A stretch of 62,431 nt of DNA from Paenibacillus sabuli. Lineage in GTDB: Bacteria > Bacillota > Bacilli > Paenibacillales > Paenibacillaceae. The DNA lies in NCBI RefSeq assembly GCF_014705605.1, contig NZ_JACXIZ010000047.1:1-62431 (forward strand), written 5' to 3'. The notes beneath the pieces are model-generated. The model saw nothing but the letters and a program-made list of their open reading frames with translations. It was not told where the DNA came from and searched no databases. Shown here one piece after another: positions 8,515-15,149 of this stretch (position 1 is its first letter; every line of letters starts with the position of its first letter). Both the position numbers and the translations under genes were made by a program.

Positions 8515-10620
8515 TTGGAGCAGGAGATTCAATTTTTTTCGCGCAATCGTCCCTCCGACTGGGAGGCGGGCGCAGCTTCCAATCTCGAATGGGCCGAGGG
8601 CGGTCTGCGCATCTGCCAGACGCAGAAGTATGGCATCGCGCGCACCGTGCGCCTGACGGAGCTCGAAGGCGTAGGCGAGGTGGCGGCTTTTGCAATCGGC
8701 CGCTACGGCCGCATCTATTTGCTCGACGATGCCGGCAACCTGTGGTTGTACGACCAGGAGAACCGCTATCACGAGCTGCTTTTTCCGCCCGGGCACCAAT
8801 TGTTCGGCAGCTACGCGATGATGGCCGTCGGCGACGAGGCGGTCTATATCGCCGATCCGGACAGCGTAACGCCGGTCGCGGCCTATTCGCTGAGCAACGG
8901 CCAGACGTATTGGAGCCGGGACGAAGCGGAGGAGGGCCAACCGCTTCATCCGCTGGCGCTGAGCGCCGATGCCGAGGCGCTGTACGTCGTCACGGCCGTC
9001 GATGTCGAGGACGGGGCGGACGGGGAGACGATCGTGCCGGCAGGGGGACGGTTCGGGATTCTGCGAATCGGCCTTCGCGGCGGCCGTTCGCAGCTGTTCC
9101 TCGATGAGAAGTGGATCAATAAAGAGCCGGCCAAGCTGCGTCATATGCGGCATCGTTTTTTTACGGCAGTCCGTACGGGCGGAGCGGTGTATGCCTTTGA
9201 TGGGCACACCCACATTTTGTACGCTTTTGCGTCAGATGGCGAGCTGCAGTCTCGGATCTACCTGCCGGCGCTGCAGTTCGCGGGACTCGCGGTCGACGCT
9301 GCCGGCCAGCTCTACATCGGGGATTCGCGGATCATCGAGGAGGAGGGGGAGGACGACCGCTTCGTCCTGAATCTCGGTACGACCGGCGAGCAGATTGCCA
9401 AGGTGGCGGGTTTTCGCGGCAAGGCCGATCAGTTGCAGATCGACGCCAAGGACCGCATGTACATACTTAACGGCGAGCAGCGCACCATCACGATGCTCGA
9501 AATGCAGCCGCGCACGATGGAACGCCTGGAGACCGGGAGCATGGAAGGGGTACATCTGACGCGCGCCTTTGACAGCACCGAGGCGGAGACCGTGTGGCAC
9601 AAGGTGTCGCTGCTGGCCCGCATTCCGGAGGAAACGCAGCTCAAAATCAGCTACTTCAGCTCGGACCGCGACAGCCTGATGGTCGATGGCGCCTATATGC
9701 ATATCGATTCCTACCTGCTCGATCCGGATATCGCCGTAACGGACAAGGCTCGAGCGCTGGCACCTTATTGGTCCGCGCCGATCATCAATCCGAAGGATGC
9801 GCTGCTGGCGGATGCGAAGGGACGTTACTTGTGGCTCAAGATCGAATGGATCGGCAGCGAGCGAAAAACGCCGCTGCTGCAGCGACTGAGGGTCCATTAT
9901 CCACGCGCCTCTCTGCTCACGTATTTGCCTGCCTTGTATCAGGAAGACCCGCAAAGCCGGCAGTTCCTGGAGCGCTTCCTGTCGCTCTTCGGCACTTTGT
10001 TCATGAGCGTCGAGGATCGGATCGCCGAGCTGCCGCGCATCTTCGACAGCGATCTGGCGGAGGGGGACCTGCTGCGCTGGCTCGGCACCTGGGTCGGCAT
10101 CGAGGTGGACGAGCATTGGACGGAGTCGCAGATTCGCCGCTTCCTCCGCGATGCGCCCGAGCTGTACCGCTACCGCGGCACGCGCCGCGGCATCGCGAAG
10201 ATGGTCGAGATCTACACGGGCGAGCCGCCGTTCATCGTCGAATTTTTCGAATACCGTCAGATGCGGGAGATGAGCGAGCTGCGCGAGATGACAGATTCGC
10301 TATACGGCAGCCACTCCTGCAGCTTTACGGTGCTGGTCAAGCCGGAGCACGTGCCGACGGACAAGCACCGGCAGATGCTGCAGCGGATGCTCGATCAGCA
10401 CAAGCCGGCTTTTACCGAAGCCCGTCTCATTCTGCTCGAGCCCTGGATGTATCTGGACATGCATACGTATATGGGAGTCAACACGCAGCTTACCGAGCCG
10501 TCGCTGCTGACGCTGGACCCGCGCAACTCGATACCGAACAGCACGCTGCTGATCGACGTGGACCGCGATCGGCGCATGGATACCCATACGCGTCTGGAGC
10601 TGGATTCCGAGATGGAGTAG
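8515..10620 (+). CDS. Tail protein I-type baseplate protein with N-terminal beta-propeller
   Basis: The likely start is a TTG with an excellent GGAGAGGAGG site upstream. The product has 701 residues. Residues about 50-330 contain repeated strand motifs (GRIYLLDDAGNLW, GQLYIGDS, DRMYILNGE) typical of an NHL/SMP-30-like beta-propeller. Residues about 465-640 match the phage tail domain of the TIGR02242/gpI type: YLPALYQEDPQSRQFLERFL, then GDLLRWLGTW and RYRGTRRGIAKMVEIYTG. gpI-type proteins sit at the distal rim of the baseplate and hold fibres. A propeller fused in front suggests a built-in binding or fibre-docking surface. The 73 bases before it hold no gene. Confidence 0.78.
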   Translation: MEQEIQFFSRNRPSDWEAGAASNLEWAEGGLRICQTQKYGIARTVRLTELEGVGEVAAFAIGRYGRIYLLDDAGNLWLYDQENRYHELLFPPGHQLFGSYAMMAVGDEAVYIADPDSVTPVAAYSLSNGQTYWSRDEAEEGQPLHPLALSADAEALYVVTAVDVEDGADGETIVPAGGRFGILRIGLRGGRSQLFLDEKWINKEPAKLRHMRHRFFTAVRTGGAVYAFDGHTHILYAFASDGELQSRIYLPALQFAGLAVDAAGQLYIGDSRIIEEEGEDDRFVLNLGTTGEQIAKVAGFRGKADQLQIDAKDRMYILNGEQRTITMLEMQPRTMERLETGSMEGVHLTRAFDSTEAETVWHKVSLLARIPEETQLKISYFSSDRDSLMVDGAYMHIDSYLLDPDIAVTDKARALAPYWSAPIINPKDALLADAKGRYLWLKIEWIGSERKTPLLQRLRVHYPRASLLTYLPALYQEDPQSRQFLERFLSLFGTLFMSVEDRIAELPRIFDSDLAEGDLLRWLGTWVGIEVDEHWTESQIRRFLRDAPELYRYRGTRRGIAKMVEIYTGEPPFIVEFFEYRQMREMSELREMTDSLYGSHSCSFTVLVKPEHVPTDKHRQMLQRMLDQHKPAFTEARLILLEPWMYLDMHTYMGVNTQLTEPSLLTLDPRNSIPNSTLLIDVDRDRRMDTHTRLELDSEME

Positions 10621-10652
10621 GACGTCAATTTACACATTGGGGAGTGTGAAGG

Positions 10653-12332
10653 ATGAAGAAGTCTAGGTACTATCCGTTCGAGCGCAACCGTTACTTTTAC
10701 GGCAAGCTGCTGACGGTGCGGGATTTCGAATCGGAGCAGAAGTATTTCAACGACAAGCGGCGGCTGCTCAATCGGCTGCTGTACGGGGCGGGCATCGTCT
10801 CCGGGATGCAGGTCGTCGCCGTGGACGACAAGTCCGTCTCGGTGGAGATGGGCGTGGCAATGGACTACGCCGGACGGGAGATCGTCATCCCCTCGCCGGT
10901 CACGCTCAAGCTGTCGATGCTGGAGGGCTTCACGAACAACGAATACAAAAAGAACGTCTACCTCTGCGTGGCGTATGACGAAAAGGGCAAGGAGCCGGTG
11001 CATTCCATTGCGAATACGACGATCCGGTCGGAGGAAGTGAGCGAATACAATCGCGTGCTGGAGAGCTACCGGTTGTTCGTGCGCGAGGAGGCGCCCGACC
11101 CGGCGGCGTACGAGCAGATCCAGCTCACGGAGAGCATCGCCACGATCTATCAGGACGCGAACATCCGCATCTATCAGCGCATGCCCAAGTATGTCAATCC
11201 GGAGCAAATCTTCGAGGTGACGCTGGTGGTCGAAAAAACGCTGCAGACGCCGAAAATCGCCTTTGAATGCCGGTATACCTGCGACGGCTTCACCGCTGTA
11301 GGCGACGGGGGCGACACATCGATCGCCTTCGCCGAGCCGGGCGACGGCCAGGAGACGGAATACACGATGACCTATGCGCTGAAGGCGGCCAATCGACCGG
11401 ACACGACGGCCCTGCTGCGTGTGCTGCGCGAGACGGCGAAGCTGACGGTCGGCGACCAGCGCATCGCGATCGACACGCATCCGGAGCATCGCGTCGAAAT
11501 TATCCAGGGTTCGATCATGGATCGCATCAGCGCCGATTATTTCGATCGCTCGCTGGATCAGTCGCTGGACAGCTCCAGGCAGCAGGGAATCTGCCTGGCG
11601 AAGATCAGCCTGCTGCAGATGGGGCCGACCTATATCATCGACAAGGTCGATCGCGTTCCGTTCGGCGAATACATCTACAACGCGACGATGCTGCAGATGA
11701 ACGCGCGCAAGGGCGGCGAGGCGCTGCATCATTTCTACGCCAATGCGGACGCCTATGGCTTGCCGTTCGACCGCGAGCCCGAGCTGAAGGTCGACTACAA
11801 CCCCGAGCACAATGAATTCAAATTCCAGCTCGGTGTGCCAAAGCCGCAGATGGTCAATGACGAAATCGCCACCGGCTCCTATACGTTTTCGCGCGACCCA
11901 GGCGCCAAAACGGGCTTTTTCACGCGCGGTCCGCGCAATCTCGTGTCCGACGAGATCGAGCATCAGCTCGGAAGCGGCCAGATCTACATCATGGTCGGGC
12001 TGGAGGAGAGCGATCCGAGCGTCGCCTCCGACCTGCTGCGCTCCAATGAGCTCGTCTATTACGGGGCGTCGGAGGTATTTCGCGGCAGTCCGTTCGAGGC
12101 AAGCCTGCCCAGCGTGACCTTCGGCACGGTCGTATACCCGGCCAAGGGCTCCTTCCGGATCGGCATGCGCCTGAATCAGGACACCGACGCGGAGACGATC
12201 AAGGTGCGCTGGTGGGCGTTCAAAAAGCTGATCGATGCCGAAGCGCACACGCTCGCAGCCTCCGAAGCCGAGCAGGCCGAATTGGAGGCCGCTGCCGATA
12301 AGGGCAAGCGCAGGCGCGAGGCCGACGAGTAA
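10653..12332 (+). CDS. Conserved CIS-cluster protein of unknown function, 559 residues
   Basis: I do not recognise a named domain. The N-terminus (RYYPFERNRYFYGKLLTVRDF, spoken as two short motifs, followed by a QKYFNDKRRLLNRLLYG helix) is a pattern I associate with proteins found beside J- and I-type baseplate genes in Gram-positive and actinobacterial CIS loci. Residues 70-160 are beta-rich with an MDYAGREIVIPSPV segment. The remainder alternates strands and ends in a charged Ala/Glu/Lys helix (residues 525-559). There is no signal peptide or membrane segment. It is the last gene of the operon (32 bases after the preceding stop, with a GGGGAGTG site) and is followed by a terminator. A role as baseplate-peripheral or fibre-network protein is inference. 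Confidence 0.6.
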   Translation: MKKSRYYPFERNRYFYGKLLTVRDFESEQKYFNDKRRLLNRLLYGAGIVSGMQVVAVDDKSVSVEMGVAMDYAGREIVIPSPVTLKLSMLEGFTNNEYKKNVYLCVAYDEKGKEPVHSIANTTIRSEEVSEYNRVLESYRLFVREEAPDPAAYEQIQLTESIATIYQDANIRIYQRMPKYVNPEQIFEVTLVVEKTLQTPKIAFECRYTCDGFTAVGDGGDTSIAFAEPGDGQETEYTMTYALKAANRPDTTALLRVLRETAKLTVGDQRIAIDTHPEHRVEIIQGSIMDRISADYFDRSLDQSLDSSRQQGICLAKISLLQMGPTYIIDKVDRVPFGEYIYNATMLQMNARKGGEALHHFYANADAYGLPFDREPELKVDYNPEHNEFKFQLGVPKPQMVNDEIATGSYTFSRDPGAKTGFFTRGPRNLVSDEIEHQLGSGQIYIMVGLEESDPSVASDLLRSNELVYYGASEVFRGSPFEASLPSVTFGTVVYPAKGSFRIGMRLNQDTDAETIKVRWWAFKKLIDAEAHTLAASEAEQAELEAAADKGKRRREADE

Positions 12333-12393
12333 CACACCAGCATTAAAACGATGCGTCGATTGCCGTCCTCGGGCGGCATGTCAATTCATAAAT

Positions 12394-12451
12394 AAGAGCC
12401 GTTTGCTCGGGACGCCGGTCGTGACCGGGTTTTGAACAAACGGCTTCTTTT
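12394..12451. terminator. Bidirectional terminator between the convergent CIS and MORN genes
   Basis: An outer stem pairs AGCCGTTTG (12397-12405) with CAAACGGCT (12437-12445). An inner stem pairs CCGGTC with GACCGG (12415-12428). A T-rich run follows on the plus strand (TCTTTTAT) and A-rich sequence flanks the other side. It separates the CIS operon from the gene arriving on the minus strand. Confidence 0.7.
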
Positions 12452-12476
12452 ATGCAAGTTGAGCGACCAACTGGCA

Positions 12477-14555
12477 TCAGCGTGGGGGGAGCGCGTCGCT
12501 GCCGATCATACCGAGTCGCACCGGCGTATTGTCGGCGCTGTACGTAAAGGTGAAGTAGGCACTGTCGTCTTCGGCGGTGAAGACGGCCATCGTCCGTCCG
12601 CCGCCAAGCGGCGCACGCGAGCTCGGCAGACCGGCTGCGGCGAAGCGCTCCAGCAGCGTCGTCATGACCAGCCGGTTCCAGGTGTTGGCCTCGGTGACGT
12701 AATACTCCTCCGGATTGATCGGGTCCGGCGTCAGCACGAAGGAAAATTGGATCGAGCCGTACGTGTAGGTCACCGGCTGCGGCGAGGCGGCGCCTTCCTG
12801 GTCGCTCTCGCCGTTGACGCCGTCGCCCGAGCCGTCCAATGCCCCCGAGCCCGGGCCTTCCACTGCAGTCAGAATGGTGACCGCGCCTTTGCGTGCGGCG
12901 CGCGGGAGCGCGCTCGCGGAGGAGAAGGGCGGACCGGCATAGCCTTCGCCGCTATTAGGCGCGGGCGTCTGCTCCGTCGCTTCGTCCGTGTCCGAAGCAT
13001 CGCTCGAGGGCTCGCCGCTCCCGGCATTGCCGCTCGAAGGGATATCGGATTCGCCGCCATCGGCGTCGCCGACGCCAGATGGTCCTCCGCTTGAGGAATC
13101 GGCCGAGTCACTGCTGTCATCCCCTGGACTTGCCGGCTGCTGCGCATCATTCGTCCCGCCGTCCGCCGCGTCCTCGCCGCCGCTCTCTGCGGCCCCTGCG
13201 TCGTCCTGGCCAGCCCCATCGGTCGTGCCCGCCTCGGACGAGCCGCCATCGTCGGTCTCCGGCGCCGGTTCGTCGTCCGCTGCGGCCGGGTCCTCCTGCG
13301 CCGGCGCTTCGACGTCAGGCTCTTCCTCCACCGGCAGATCCTCTTCGATCGGCGCTTCTTCCTCGGCTTGGGCTGGCGGGTCGGGATCGCCCAGCAGCAG
13401 CTTCAGATCGGTCAGGGTCAATCCGACGAAGTCCTCCGCATGCATCAGGCCCTCGCGGAAAAAGCCCTTGTAGCGCGGATTCCCCTGCGCGTCAAGCAAG
13501 GTGCCGAAGCCGTCGTAGACGCCGTCTGCGAAGCTGCCGTTGTAGACGACGTTGCCGCTCTCGTCGTAGGCTTCGCCCTGCCCGCTCGGCACCCCTTCGG
13601 CAAAATTGCCGACGTATTGCTTGATTCCGGCTTCGTTCATCAGCGTGCCCGTCCCGTGATACTTGCCGAGCCGGAATTCACCCTCGTACTTGGGCAAGCC
13701 GTTCGTCATGTATTCGATGCCGGCGCCGGTCAGGCTGCCGTTTTTGAAGCTGCCTTCGTATTGCACGCTGCCGTCCGGCAAATAGAGCTTGCCTTCCCCC
13801 TCATAACGTCCGCTCTGCCAGCCGCCTTCGTAGCGCACCGCGCCGGTCTCGTCGTACGATTTGCCTTGGCCGCCGTACACGCCGGTCTCGAAGGCGCCGG
13901 CGTAGAGCATGCGGCCGTCCTCGGCATAGGCTGTGCCGGAGCCTTGCGGCAGTCCGGCCGCGAACTGACCGGTGTAGCTGGGCTGTCCGTTCGGATAATA
14001 CAGCGTGCCCTCGCCGCTGTACTGATCGGCGGCGAAGCCGCCCTTGTACAGCAGCGCGCCCTGCGCGTCGTAGAGCTCGCCCGTGCCGGCTTTCATGCCC
14101 TTGTCGAAATCGCCCTGATAGATCAGCGTTCCCGCTTCGTCGTAGAGCTTGCCGGCGCCTTGATAGAGGCCGTCCTTGACGGGGCCCCGATACAGCAGAC
14201 GTCCGCCGCTGGTGATGCGCGCGCTTCCGCTGAAGGCGGATAGCTTGCTGCTGGCGGCCTCGATGGTGGTCGGCCGCGCCAGCAAATTATTGAGCATCTT
14301 CGGGGGGCGAATGAAGCCGAAATAGACGACGACCAGACCGATCAGGAGCACAATGACGATTAACCGTTTGGCAACATAGACGCGGCCGAACGGAATATAA
14401 TTTTTAATGGAATTTTCCTTTGGGTTAAGCAGACTGCGCACGAATCCGACAAGGAAACGCATGACCAGCTTGGGCAGCATTTTGGCCTTGCGGAGCGGCA
14501 CCATGACCATCTTCTTGATCGGCTTGACGAATGGTTTAATGAAGCGCTCGATCAT
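12477..14555 (-). CDS. Membrane-anchored MORN-repeat protein with acidic linker
   Basis: The product has 692 residues from the ATG at 14555, which overlaps the TGA of the upstream PAAR-like gene by one base, so the two are translationally coupled. Residues 1-60 are very basic and amphipathic. Residues about 64-82 form one membrane segment (RLIVIVLLIGLVVVYFGFI). Residues about 105-390 contain some eleven MORN-type units of the form GxGxLYDxxGxxxYxGxFxxG. Residues 400-580 are an acidic Asp/Glu/Ser/Gly/Pro linker. The C-terminal 90 residues are a beta-rich domain with a YYVTEANTWNRLVMTTLLERF helix. MORN repeats bind lipid or protein surfaces. Pairing with a spike-tip gene suggests a role in docking, loading or membrane tethering of the particle, but that is inference. 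Confidence 0.78.
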   Translation of the reverse strand: MIERFIKPFVKPIKKMVMVPLRKAKMLPKLVMRFLVGFVRSLLNPKENSIKNYIPFGRVYVAKRLIVIVLLIGLVVVYFGFIRPPKMLNNLLARPTTIEAASSKLSAFSGSARITSGGRLLYRGPVKDGLYQGAGKLYDEAGTLIYQGDFDKGMKAGTGELYDAQGALLYKGGFAADQYSGEGTLYYPNGQPSYTGQFAAGLPQGSGTAYAEDGRMLYAGAFETGVYGGQGKSYDETGAVRYEGGWQSGRYEGEGKLYLPDGSVQYEGSFKNGSLTGAGIEYMTNGLPKYEGEFRLGKYHGTGTLMNEAGIKQYVGNFAEGVPSGQGEAYDESGNVVYNGSFADGVYDGFGTLLDAQGNPRYKGFFREGLMHAEDFVGLTLTDLKLLLGDPDPPAQAEEEAPIEEDLPVEEEPDVEAPAQEDPAAADDEPAPETDDGGSSEAGTTDGAGQDDAGAAESGGEDAADGGTNDAQQPASPGDDSSDSADSSSGGPSGVGDADGGESDIPSSGNAGSGEPSSDASDTDEATEQTPAPNSGEGYAGPPFSSASALPRAARKGAVTILTAVEGPGSGALDGSGDGVNGESDQEGAASPQPVTYTYGSIQFSFVLTPDPINPEEYYVTEANTWNRLVMTTLLERFAAAGLPSSRAPLGGGRTMAVFTAEDDSAYFTFTYSADNTPVRLGMIGSDALPPR

Positions 14556-14941
14556 CAGGGCACCTGAATCGTCATCTGGCCGGCCATCGAGAACTGAATG
14601 ACGCCGCCCCAGCTGCACATGCACTTGGAGGAATTGTTGAGGGCGGGCATATTGCCCACCAGCACCGTCGGTGACCCGGGCGCCCATGGCGCGACGGTGA
14701 CGGGAATGCACGGCATCGGCGTGAAGACGCCGAGCTTGGCCGCGGTCGCGGCCGCGACCTGCGGGTTGGACATCGAATTGCACATGCCGAAGGGCATGAT
14801 GTTGACCATCGGCTTGCTGTCCATGATATTGGCGATCGGTGTCGCCGTCATGACCCGGTTAACGGGCAGAACATTGAGCGTACTGGGGGCGGCGCCGAAT
14901 GAACAGGTCATCATCGCGCCTTGGCATACCAATTGACCCAT
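14555..14941 (-). CDS. PAAR-like (DUF4280) spike-tip protein
   Basis: This 128-residue protein starts at the ATG preceded by AGAGGGG. It shows the PAAR-like DUF4280 pattern: an opening VCQGAMMTCSFG, an SNPQVAAATAA helix-turn near the middle, repeated PC turns and a closing CMCSWGGVIQ segment with paired cysteines that could bind a metal. Proteins of this class cap the central spike of contractile injection systems and are often followed by effector or chaperone genes. It is encoded opposite to the baseplate operon, about 2.2 kb beyond it, and is coupled to the MORN gene. This is the expected Afp10 counterpart, which the main operon lacks. Confidence 0.82.
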   Translation of the reverse strand: MGQLVCQGAMMTCSFGAAPSTLNVLPVNRVMTATPIANIMDSKPMVNIMPFGMCNSMSNPQVAAATAAKLGVFTPMPCIPVTVAPWAPGSPTVLVGNMPALNNSSKCMCSWGGVIQFSMAGQMTIQVP

Positions 14942-14992
14942 AAAATATCCCCTCTGAATATGTGGTGATCTCGCTAGATTCATAGTACTATA

Positions 14993-15023
14993 TTCATATC
15001 CTTCCAGCAATAACCGATGTCAA
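14993..15023 (-). promoter_or_regulatory. Likely sigma-A promoter for the PAAR-MORN operon
   Basis: On the minus strand a perfect TTGACA (15023-15018) is followed after 19 bases by TATGAA (14998-14993). This lies about 50 bases before the PAAR-like start. The spacing is longer than ideal. The divergent cyclase-like gene begins at 15150, and I could not define its promoter. Confidence 0.42.
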
Positions 15024-15149
15024 CAATTGTCGCAGCACTGTGCGGAATTGCGTGTAATGTTGCGTAAAATGGTGTAGTATGGAAGAAGAAACGGACAAAA
15101 GAACGCAGAATCGGTCAAGGCAGGACTGAAAGGTGGAGCGAGGGCGGCA

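Noticed and set aside
10395-12335. A minus-strand frame of about 640 codons opposite the 559-residue CIS gene
   Set aside because: Same antisense artefact. The plus-strand gene has a ribosome binding site, an operon context and sensible composition.
15040-15085. Promoter for the cyclase-like operon (TTGCGT repeats and TAGTAT)
   Set aside because: The hexamers are present, but their spacings (9, 11 or 21 bases) do not fit a sigma-A promoter.
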